A stretch of DNA of 64,000 nt, from NCBI GenBank assembly GCA_964036045.1, contig OZ038384.1, forward strand, positions 99,001,600 to 99,065,599, read 5' to 3'. Both the position numbers and the translations under genes were made by a program. Source of the stretch: Eutreptiella sp. 'Long Island Sound 2002' (taxonomy: Eukaryota; Euglenozoa; Euglenophyceae; Eutreptiales; Eutreptiaceae). This document shows, piece by piece, positions 32,294-41,860 of the stretch. The notes below the pieces were generated by a model, which did no database searches, was not told where the DNA came from, and was given only the letters and a program-made list of their open reading frames with translations. Numbering within the stretch: position 1 is the first letter of the stretch; each line of letters opens with the position of its first letter.

Positions 32294-32359
32294 GTACCCT
32301 AGTGGGTAAGCATATGTGCTCTAGGGAGGGAGTCCTGGGTTCAATTCCCACTACCCCCA
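32294..32359 (+). other. tRNA-like sequence (SINE-type head or tRNA relic)
   Basis: It contains an A-box-like TAGTGGGTAAGCA and a perfect B-box-like GGTTCAATTCC with TGGG/CCCA T-stem. The acceptor stem does not pair, so a functional tRNA is unlikely. It resembles the tRNA-like sequences in D1 and D2. Confidence 0.4.
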
Positions 32360-33003
32360 AACTTTTTCCAAAAGTTTTCGTCGCACGCCGGCGACTTTTG
32401 AGGAATGCCCCATCGAAGGGACATCATTCACGGTACATTACACTGTTTTTCAAGGGTACCTACAGTGTGATAGGCTTCTATGAAGTGATGAGGATGTTTT
32501 TGGTAAGTTTAATGCATTTTCTGAGGTAATTTTGGGAATATTTGAGCCTTTTTCCTTGGTCCTACTAGCTTGATCAACTAGTACTCCAGGGGGGAGTAAG
32601 AAAAAGTCACTGCCATGTCTTTCTTGGAGGGCTTGATCCAGGCCAAGCCCCCCTTAAAACCCTTTTGTTGATGCTAAGACAAACTTAAGTGTTTTTATCT
32701 CTCTTTTGTTGCCTAAAGTACACTTTCTCAAAGTAACTAGGGTTGTGACCCTAGCCCCCCCATGAAGTTCACCCCTACCACTCAACTGAGCGGAGGTACC
32801 TTCCTTCATGGAGGACATACCAAAATAAAACAGGCATTTCATGCTTGTTGGCCTTGGAGGTTAAGCCTAAGTGGTCTTCCACCCCAAGACCCCTATACTC
32901 AATTGTTTCTACCACTTATTGTGGTCCTACTTTGTAACTGTTTCTGAATTCAGTTGCTTGCCCAAGTCATTTTCTGTGTGGTCCTGACGTCTATACCTTT
33001 TTC
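32360..33003. other. Intergenic stretch before block D1
   Basis: Nothing recognisable is seen. Short frames lack conservation and no repeat from elsewhere in the window was matched here. Confidence 0.5.
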
Positions 33004-33118
33004 TTTTTTGCAACACCCTGTGTATCAATGTATGCAATTGGTATGCAGCACAATGTATGCCTTTTTGACTTCGGCGAGGAGGTTGAAAATCATGCAGACA
33101 ATTTCATCAACCCCTCAG

Positions 33119-33310
33119 GCGGCAGGGGTTATGTAGCCACCTTGACTACTTGTGGGCTACGTCTGATTCTGCCCCTCGCTCTGAAGCGATGGGGACCCCC
33201 CGGGCGGCAGGGCTAATGTAGCCACCTGGCCCATTTGTGGGCCACTTCTGATTGTGCCCCCCGCTCTAAAGCGGTGGGGACCCCCCAGGCGGTAGGGGTT
33301 ATGTAGGCCC
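33119..33310. repeat. 85-bp tandem repeat in D1
   Basis: The word GGCAGGGG(T/C)TATGTAG recurs at about 33121, 33206 and 33291, an 85-bp period with about 2.2 units. The unit includes TGTGGGC and GGGGACCCCCC. The same array is at about 53800-53990 in D2. Confidence 0.8.
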
Positions 33311-34814
33311 ATAGCAATGTTCTTAAGGCATCCGAAATCAGTTCCACGAACGCTAGCTTCCAATCTCACATTGTACCCACAAAAATAGACGGCAGCAAAG
33401 CAGTGGGAGACAAGACAAGAGTCCAATATTTCAAAGTTTTGCCAGTCCACATAGTATTCATTAGAGGCAGTTTAGCAGCAACTCTTTGAGCCTCGCACTG
33501 GTTGTACGTTGGCATGTACATAAAATTCGTTGGTCGCAGAAATATGGAAAATGACGGATACTAGATGCAAAATGCAACAAAACACGTAGCGTAAGAAGGA
33601 AAAACAGACACTCTGAGTGATTCATTTCACAAACGAAAAAGCTCTGCTTATTTGCGGTGAAAAGTAACACAATGTGCGTAGCGTACACTAAAAAAAGTAG
33701 CAAATGAGGGCAACACAAATAATACAAAGGTACACAAACTCTTTGGTTCGGCGCACCTACGCGACATCTTATCAAGACCATATGCATTGTAGAAATCGCC
33801 AACCCGTGCTGCGGAGTGCAGCAACGTGCCTAGCCGTTGAGCCACACACCCCCACCTGACCCGAGCTTCTGTGCACATCGGAACAGGAGCACTGTGTACA
33901 CACGTCCGGACTCCCGGGTAGGGCTCTTGTATGTGAGCCATGGCAATTTTGTCTTTAAGACACCCCCATCGAACTAGAAAGATTGAAGTCACAGAGACAC
34001 ACACATCCCACGTCAACAATACTAAAGCATCGCGGAAAACTATGAGAAAATACTAAACATAATTAGACGGAGAATGTTGAGAAACACCATGTGGCAGAAA
34101 AACCACAAAAAAAACATAGTGATTTTATATATAGCCCCAAAACCCCATGCTAAAGAAACTTTCAAAGGTTGGCAAAATCGTCATCGGATATACTCTTTGG
34201 TAAACCGATACTAAACGACAGCACGGGATTTATGGCTCAATAGCCCCGGCATAAAGCCGCTCATTGTCAACGTTGAGCTCCGATGCTAGAAGCGTTCCTT
34301 GATAGGCAAAGGGTTTCACACACACGCAGCCATCAATCCCGCGCTTGTACCCGTGTCCCATCAGAGGAAGGCCCTAGAAGACTAAAGCAAAAAACAAAGA
34401 AACCCAAGAAACACTTGTATCTTGAACTGTGGAGATGTCTGTCACATTCAGTGCCAAAATTGTGCCGATCACAAGCAGCAGATCAAAGACTGTTGATGTG
34501 AGGACTGGACCTTCATTTACAAGTGGTGTACCCCGTGATACTACTAAGAAAAAGTGCTTTTCCAATGCTTTAGGGTATACTTTAGTTGTATTAGAGATGC
34601 TCTAAGCACACAGGCATTTCTATCTTAGTATTGGCCCAACCAAAAGTGGTGATAACACATTTTGACCTATGGAACCAAACACTAAATCAGGATATGGAGT
34701 GGACCCCTTAATCCCCTAACAATGTGAGGCTATTCATCTTTTCCTGAGTTGACTGAGAACTGACATATCCAGGGCAGAGCCTATGAATTTATCTATGTTT
34801 TCTCAAGAATTCTT

Positions 34815-34892
34815 AGCTATCCTAGTGGTATGCACCCTAGGGGGCTGGGCACCTCTTTTTGAGAGGTCCTGGGTTCAATTCCCGGTCAGCTG
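34815..34892 (+). other. tRNA-derived sequence in D1
   Basis: The 78 nt have an A box (TAGTGGTATGC), a B box (GGTTCAATTCC), a perfectly paired T arm (CTGGG/CCCGG) and an acceptor stem with five of seven pairs. No CCA-adjacent context or good anticodon arm is seen. A SINE head or tRNA relic is more likely than an active tRNA. An almost identical copy is at 55496-55573. Confidence 0.45.
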
Positions 34893-35084
34893 TAATACAG
34901 TAGTAACTAACCCCAATTTTGCCAATCCTGCAACTGGTTCAATCTGAACAATAATCTGCAATAATGGGCCGTATTTCCCAAAACCTATGTTTTCTTGCTG
35001 TACTTGGCAGAGAACACAAACCCTCAGATCCCTGGTAGCACTTCTCAAGTCTTGAATTAGTGGAATCTTGAATATGCTCTCACG

Positions 35085-35196
35085 GAGCGATTTATTTGCA
35101 ATCCTGCAACATAGGTTTCAACCTATAAGAGTAGAAGTAGACATATCATTCACACTCAATCAAGAATTGAGTATCATGCAGAATTGCACATGCACA
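35085..35196. repeat. 112-bp target-site duplication, left copy (LINE in D1)
   Basis: The sequence from GAGCGATTTATTTG to GCACATGCACA is repeated at 36411-36522. In D2 the same sequence occurs once with no element. The boundary at the left is ambiguous by a few bases (CTCA shared with one mismatch). Confidence 0.85.
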
Positions 35197-36410
35197 GGTA
35201 GGTAGGTAGGTAGGTATCTTCGGGAGCTCGGGATGCCTCCTTTGACATTGCAGGAAGAAGGTCTTACCAAGGGGACGTCCTGTCCCTCCCACTGCCCTAT
35301 GTCAGGTGCCTCTTGAGCCGCTCCCGCATGTGCTTGGGAAGGCATTGTCGCGGCCACCCGGTCCATGTGTCCCAGGTGGGAGGGTGTCCCCACATGTGTC
35401 CATGGGTAGGGCCACATGCCCCCTCCTTTGGGCGGCAGCTCTGGGGGGCTGCCCAGCCGTGTGGAGTATCTCTCACCACAAGGGGTATTGCTCCCGCTTG
35501 TCTACGGTACGACCGCCTCACCCTTGTGGCTTGAGTTGCGGGGCCACTCTGCTTGGCAGGTGACCCCCTCCTGGACTGTGTACCGGCTCGCCTGTCACCG
35601 GTTGCTTCCATGGCTCCGGGTGACGTTTGCCATGGTCTCCGATGCAGCCTGGCCGGGCTTGGACCAGTGGCCTTGGAGTACCGCTCCTGCCACTGGCCCG
35701 GTGGGTCGGCTGGGTCGCCCCAGTGCGTCCGACCCATGGGGTATTGGTTCTTTCCTGTCCCTCGGCCGCCCTACGTGTGTGCAGTGTCCTGGGCCGCTGG
35801 GCTCCTGTTCACCGGTGTGCCCGCGCGGTTTGCTGTGGTGCGTCTGCGGTGTCCTGGGCCAGCTGGCTCCTGTTCACCGGTGTGCTCGCTCGGTGTGTTG
35901 TGTTGCATGTGCGGTGTCCTGGGCCACTGGGCTCCTGTTCACCGGTGTGCGTGCTGTGTGCGGTGCGCGTGTGCCATGGGTGGTTGTGTCCCTCTTCCTC
36001 CCCCCCTAATTTTCGTTTTTTTTTTTTTACTTGTTTTTTTTTTTTTTTTTACTTGCTTTTTTTTTTTTTTTTTTTTTGGGGAAAAAAAAGGAAAAAACAA
36101 AAAAGAGAAAAACAGGGGCGCGCGTACACTGCAGGCACAGGCACGGGCAGCTGGTGCGGCGGTGCAATAGCGTTGTGTCCTCTGGCGTGTGTCGTCGGTG
36201 CTGCGGCGGCGGTCGCGCCCCAGGGGTGCGGCTCGCGCGTCCTGATGTACACGGGTATGGGTCAGGGTGGGTTTGGTGAGGTGTCTCTTTGCTTCTGGTG
36301 CTGGCTGGTTAGGCGGCTGTGTGGGCTGTGGCTGTGGGCTGTGGTTACGTTGTTCCCTCGGCGGGCTTGGTTAGGAGTCAAGGGTTAGCGGTTTCGGGGT
36401 GTGGCTCATG
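35197..36410 (-). mobile_element. 5'-truncated LINE 3' end with CCTA tail (copy 1)
   Basis: On the reverse strand the element ends in (TACC)5 at 35197 and is truncated on the other side. It matches the 3' 1.2 kb of 50595-52076 in inverted orientation, with only the tail end in common position, which is the pattern of 5'-truncated non-LTR retrotransposition. The fragment lies wholly in the 3' UTR; long T-runs at 36017-36080 (A-runs on its own strand) are part of it. Open frames here contain Phe or Lys homopolymers and are not genes. Confidence 0.8.
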
Positions 36411-36522
36411 GAGCGATTTATTTGCAATCCTGCAACATAGGTTTCAACCTATAAGAGTAGAAGTAGACATATCATTCACACTCAATCAAGAATTGAGTAT
36501 CATGCAGAATTGCACATGCACA
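36411..36522. repeat. 112-bp target-site duplication, right copy (LINE in D1)
   Basis: This is the second copy of the duplication, directly continuing into sequence that is contiguous in D2. Confidence 0.85.
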
Positions 36523-37271
36523 CATGGGTTTCCCATATAGGCAAATTCTAATGTGTGTCTACAAAATCACACCTATGCACTCTTGCACATAAAACATGCA
36601 ACCAATTTACTATATGGCTCCCTACACTGAATTCCTAATAGCTACAAAGCTAAATCACTGTTATGGGGGCAATGCCAAACCCATTCCACTCCCCTCCCAA
36701 GCCTGAACATGGGTGTTCAGCCATGTTTGGGCTGAAAATGTACAAACATGGGTTTGGTGTTGTCCCATGGGCAGCCATAGTATAGGGAAAAAATGCCTTT
36801 AAGCATCTGATTTCCATTGAAATCAGTATGTGGGTCTCACCTGCAGTCATACCTACTAAAAACCCTGCTGCACATGATACAACTTTGCTTTTATTTTACA
36901 AAAGCATTGCAGCGCTCTCTGTCCAAAAAGCTGCTGTGTGTTCCCGCATCCTGGGTGCCTGGGCTGCCCCCTCACTACTTACTGCAAAAGTTTCCAACCC
37001 TGCAGCTTTCATGAAAGAGAGGGAAAAAAAAATACAAACACCCATACCTGCACTGCAACCCTGGCAAGCTTGCACAAGAGAAATTAGCGGATCAGGTATA
37101 TAGGCATGCACAGTGCACAGCGTTTGTAAACATTGCACAGGCAAAGCACTGTGCAGATCTCTGTACTCAGTAAAGTACAACGCAGCGCTGCACTGAGTGT
37201 GCAGCTGCTGATGGTATAATGCTGATATAATTATAAAAAAATATAATCATGTAACTCAAATGTGAGTAAAA

Positions 37272-37988
37272 TCAGTGCTCAAAAGGCAAACAAAAGCAAA
37301 AGCACTTAAGCGTGCAACCCTTGAAACAAAAGTTGTAACTTACCAGTTTCGTTATCACACGCTGTAGCTGCACACGCTGTCCTCCTCGTCGACCTCTTTT
37401 TGTTCTCCTGACATTTGCGTCGTTGTCGCTTTCACTGGATGCTTGAAACTGTTGTCGCCGTTGCATCTTGCCACTTGCCTGCTGTCGCCCTTTTGGACCA
37501 GCATAGCTCGTTCCATGGTCGCCATATTCCCCAGTACTCGTGTCCTCGAATCCTTCTACTTCTGTGATGTCCTCCCTTTCACTTGGGCTCTTGTCGTAAC
37601 CAGTCCGTGCCTTGGTTTTTGTTTTTCGAACACTTCGCTCCAGCTTGCGTCCATCATCGGCACCGCCATTCAGCTCTCCCTCCGGCTATCTGGTTCTCAT
37701 CTCCTTCATCTTTCCTCTTTTGCACCTCGCCGTGTTTGCCTCCTCGTAGTTCATCGTCGCCTTATCTCCTCTGGTGTCCCTCACGCCCTTGGTTACTTCG
37801 TACTTGCTCGCCTACTGCTGTAAATATCCCTGTATTTGGTCATGGGTAGGCAATACCTCAACTCGGCTCCTCAGTTCTTGTATTTGTCGCTGTCCCACCG
37901 TCAGTGGCAACAAGATCTTGCCCAGAACCATCTTGACCTCTTCCATGCGTTGTTCGAAGGTCGCCAATAGCCCGCTACTCCTTTCCAT
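37272..37988 (-). pseudogene. D1 copy of the D-block coiled-coil/basic protein, nonsense-broken
   Basis: This is the counterpart of the intact ORF at 56661-57338. The ATG at 37988 is kept, but TAG at 37814-37812 replaces TTG of the other copy after QGYLQQ. The C-terminal part still reads RRTKRGRRGGQRVQLQRVITKL before a short insertion changes the end. It shows that D1 and D2 have begun to decay independently. Confidence 0.6.
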
Positions 37989-38829
37989 CAGTCTTCGCGC
38001 AGCTGTTACCAGCTCCTCTTGCTGCTCTTTGAGCTTCGTAGTCTCTAAGGTTTGGAATCGATTTTGGCGATTAATCGATTAATCGGTTAATCGGCGATTA
38101 TCGTCGATAATTTTTGAAAAATTGCATCGAATCGGTTATTTTTTAAAAAAAATCGCAATCGCATTGATTATTTAGTTAGAAATGCCGCTGCGAAGCGCAC
38201 TCTCAAACGCCGCAAGCCGCAACCGAGAATGTCTTGTGGTTCACAGAAGAAAGATGCAAGTGCAAAGCAACATATTGAACCAACAATGCGTGTTATAAAT
38301 GATCTAAAAATGTAAATTCACTTGTTCCAACAATTTGGCTTCCAAAAAATGATGCACAAGTCCACGAGATCATTGGCACACAGTTGAAAGTACAGTGACC
38401 AAAATGGTCGAAAATGGTCCAAGAATGTTTCAAAAGTGATCCACGGATCACCTACCCCATAACCCCCCCCCCCCTCCCCACTGCCTAGTGTTTGGATCGA
38501 AAATGATCCGGATCACCCACCCCATAAACCCCCCCCCCCCCTCCCCTGCGTGCCGCACAGTGGGCAAAAAACAGGCAGAGCCCTCACACAGGGGATGCCC
38601 AACACAAAACCTGTCCAATGCAATGTACAGGAGTAGGAACAGTTTTTGGCTTTCACACAATACCTTCATGCTACTTATGCATAGTTTGCTTGACCGGTGG
38701 TCTCATTGGCTGTAGTCACTACCCATCCATTCACAGTTCCAGTGCCAGCCAGTCTAAGGGAGGAAATTAACGTTGCCTGAAAATGCAGTTTCATATCCAC
38801 AGAACCATATAAAATTAAATTCTATATGT

Positions 38830-38924
38830 AAAACGGGCTATTAACCCGTTTTACCGGCAGTAAAACGGGCTACGCCTCGTACAGCCTGTTTTACTGCCGG
38901 TAAAATGGGTCAATAGCCCGTTTT
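38830..38924. repeat. 42-bp-arm palindrome in D1
   Basis: The left arm 38830-38871 and right arm 38883-38924 pair with about three mismatches around an 11-base loop (ACGCCTCGTAC). The arms themselves contain the smaller palindrome GTAAAACGGG...CCCGTTTTAC. Further AGCCCGTTTTTTTT repeats follow to about 38960. It could form a cruciform or be a foldback/MITE remnant. Confidence 0.85.
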
Positions 38925-39318
38925 TTTTAAAAGGGGGTTATTATAGCCCGTTTTTTTTGGCAGAAAAACGGGTTAACCAGACCGACGTTAAGGTAGTAGT
39001 TTTTCCGAATCCGAGTGCACAAAAGAGAAGCGGATAGAGCGTGTTAAACCGTTTCCAGGGATCCGAAAAAAGGCTACTCCCTTCCCCGTGCCTGTAGACC
39101 CGGGTCTTATAATTTTTTGTCCCTGAGCCCAGGCGAGTGGGTCTTATATAGTGGTCTTTGGCGAGTGGGTCTTATACATTGTTGATCTGGAGCTTACTGC
39201 GACCTGTTTTCTTAACCACCAAAGAATGCCGGTTTCGGTGATGCAATTTTTGTCAATATTTATTTTTCAACCAAAAATAATGGGGTGGCAATGACATCAT
39301 TAGAATGTCATCACATTC

Positions 39319-39519
39319 TCACATAATAATTGAGGACATTGATTGATGAGGAAATTTTGCGGTTGCACATTCATAAACCCCACCCCCATCCCCATCCTCA
39401 ACCTCTGCCACCTCTATTTCTTCCTCCAAATTCTTTGCGTTTAAATGGATATTAGGATCCTCGTCTTCCGGAACTTCTTCATCATGTGGTTCGTGAGTGT
39501 GTGCATCAAATTCACTCAT
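39319..39519 (-). CDS. Acidic C-terminal-type ORF fragment in D1
   Basis: The ATG at 39519 opens a 66-residue frame that starts MSEFDAHTHEPHDEEVPEDE and continues with NLEEEIEVAEVEDGDGG. The frame is broken in D2 by a one-base deletion near 58865. The style resembles the acidic tail of DDE-type DNA transposases, and the flanking GGGTCTTATA repeats (39105-39180) also recall such transposons, but no catalytic domain is visible. This assignment is tentative. Confidence 0.3.
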   Translation of the reverse strand: MSEFDAHTHEPHDEEVPEDEDPNIHLNAKNLEEEIEVAEVEDGDGGGVYECATAKFPHQSMSSIIM

Positions 39520-39705
39520 AATTATGACACTGAAAAAAATAATGCCAACAACAGTAAAATTTATGTGGAATTGTACTATGGTGAGGATGAGGATGACGAG
39601 TACGAAGCAGAGCAGATTGTTTCCAAGAAGATTCATCGTTGCAAAGCATTGTACTTGGTTCGTTGGAAGGGTTACAGTGGAGAGGATGATAAACCACTTT
39701 TGTAG
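39445..39705 (+). pseudogene. Chromodomain fragment in D1
   Basis: The last 37 residues, from 39595, read EYEAEQIVSKKIHRCKALYLVRWKGYSGEDD, matching the start of a chromodomain (Tyr-x-Val/Ala-Glu-x-Ile, then YLVRWKGY). The expected aromatic Trp-x-Pro part is replaced by KPLL-stop. The upstream part of the frame is antisense to the acidic ORF. It may be a relic of a chromodomain retroelement or an exon of a lost gene. Confidence 0.45.
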
Positions 39706-40667
39706 AAACCATCGTAGTTGACCGCAGTGTCCGACCCGAATGATTCCGTCAAGGCAAACATACCAAAGGACATGCATACACACGATCGATGAAAGCGCGA
39801 TAGCGCACTGGGACTCTGGTGTGGCAAAGGAGAAAATAACACGCCAAACATCAACCCATGTCACGACACATGTCACAGCACACCCAAGGACCCTCCCCCG
39901 CCCTCTATGTCATGGTGGCACAACCGGCAAAGGTGACACGGATGACACAAGTGCCACTCATCCTAGTACATGAATCATTGCGCACCATGGCGCATCCCAA
40001 GTAGCGGCCACGTGACATGACATAGCCCAATCCCCCCCCCCTCCGTGGCTGAGTAAGCTCCATTTGACCACGGAAATGTCCAACAACCCAAAACATCACC
40101 ACGATACGATCATAGGCAAAGCACAAGAAGACGCGCCAAGAAGCACAAGAACATGTGCCACCCAATGCATCTCAGAGCATGCCCTTGGACAGTCTCTTAT
40201 CGACCTTCCAATGTCACCAACTAAAGGGACCGAAGTTGGTGCCGATGATGATTCGTCATGTTTCTTTTTTTTTTTAGCCCCGCATTCCTTCCCAATGTCA
40301 ATGCCACTACCCATGTCCAAATGGACTCAATATTCCGTTTGCCAATCAATTTTTTGGTGCAGAAGCGCACATTAGTCCGATCCACTTTCGTTCGTTTTGG
40401 ATGTTGCTAAGTGTGATGTGCATGTTGTAACATCGAGCAATACAGCAGTGGCCAATTCCATTCAGCATCATGTCTCAATGAGAGTGTCAATGAGTGGTCA
40501 ATCCATTTAACCAAAACCGAAAAATCAAAAAAGCACGATGTGTCTTAATGTTCAGATGTGCAGATGACACATGCAACCTGGCAAGTTGACTGGCGGATGG
40601 AACTGCAGGATCATTCACCTAAGTTTCTGAGCCCACACATGCTGAGCCAAAAGCCAATTTGTCGTGT

Positions 40668-41312
40668 GCTCCACCCAGCGGCCGTTACTCAGCGGCTGAG
40701 GAAACCACAAAGTTTCAGTACTATTCGGAAGACCCGGTGGCACCCAAATCCCACTTCTAAGGCTCACAAGCACGCAGTCTCCTCGCTCAGGTGGGCTCTC
40801 GGTAAAAAGGCCCTGGTTCTTGCCCCTCCCAGATGCAGCATTCTGCGGACTTGTTGAACCGCACCTGTTCTGACAGGCATTGCACAGCTTTGCCTTGCTT
40901 TGCCTGCCTTTCAAACCACATGACGAATCAAATGCAAAGCACTACCCCTTCGAAAGTTTGTCTTTCTGGTGGGGCTTCTGTCTGATGAGAAATCAAGTAC
41001 ATCTTTGCTAAAAAGTGTAACCGTTTCGAAGAATGCAAGTAATTATCGTTTCGCTGCATTTTTTGTTATCTTCAGAAAACCAAAAGGAACAAGAAGAGAG
41101 AAGCACCTTTACCGTGCATTGAGCCAGCATTGAGCTTTGAGAGAAACGTGAAATGGTGCGTGCGTGCTATTCTTGCACGAGTACAAGCACGAACACGCCA
41201 AACACTTGCCCGTCGAAATTGTGGAAAAACAAACAGCCCCTTTTCAAGGTTGAATTTTGCGAGCGAAGGCTTTGTTTGCACCGATTACCTTGCATCTTGT
41301 AGCCTCGTCAAA
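40668..41312. other. Upstream region of the DUF288 gene
   Basis: This is non-coding as far as seen. The frame of exon 1 is open back to 41130 but has no in-frame ATG there. No TATA box stands out. Confidence 0.5.
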
Positions 41313-41860
41313 ATGTCAGCGAAGGTGGAATTGAGCATGAAGCAGTTGATGGGTATGGTGATCGGGCTTATCTTCATCACAATGTTTCTTTCAAATGGCG
41401 GCTCCTCGCCGACCCATGCAGTGGTCTCGAAGACCATTAGTGGCACGACAGGGATGCTGTTCAAAATGAAGAAATTTCGCGAATTTCCCATGCAAGAGCT
41501 ACGCAAGAGCAACACGGATCCCAACCTTTGGCTCGATGATGCTCGACGATGCAAACAATGGGCCGTATCCACGACCATTTGGGAACCCTCCAAGACGTTG
41601 CAACAGATGGCTCGACTAAAGAGTTGGTGCATCGTGGTCGTTTTGGACAAGAAGACCCCCGTGCCGTTCCTTGTCAACAATGCCGTTGTTCTCGGGGTCG
41701 AGGATCAGAAGAGGCTCCCGTACCGCATCGTGAGGCGGCTGCCATGGAATCACTTTGGCCGGAAGAATATCGGCTTCTTGTATGCCGTGCACCATGGTGC
41801 GGAGGTCGTCTACGACTTGGATGACGACAATGAACTCTTGTACCCCGACGACCAACAAAA
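41313..41860 (+). CDS. DUF288 gene exon 1
   Basis: The first in-frame ATG (41313) precedes the signal anchor. The exon encodes the first conserved block through DDDNELLYPDDQQ. The donor is GTATGT at 41861. Phase 2 at the end. Confidence 0.85.

Larger units (their letters stand above)
33004..40667 (+). repeat. Duplicated block D, copy 1 (D1)
   Basis: This block matches 53685-60019 almost base for base. Without the LINE insertion and its duplicated target (1326 bp) its length is 6338 bp against 6335 bp in D2. Differences are scattered single bases and small indels. It begins at a T-run followed by GCAACACCCTGTG and ends CCAATTTGTCGTGT. Contents: 85-bp tandem repeats, a tRNA-like sequence, a reverse-strand ORF, a long palindrome, an acidic reverse ORF and a chromodomain fragment. 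Confidence 0.9.

Noticed and set aside
35416-36388. Several long forward frames with poly-Phe and Cys/Trp-rich repeats, also mirrored at 50910-51861
   Set aside because: They lie in the LINE 3' UTR, run through T or A homopolymers, and overlap in all frames without codon-level conservation.
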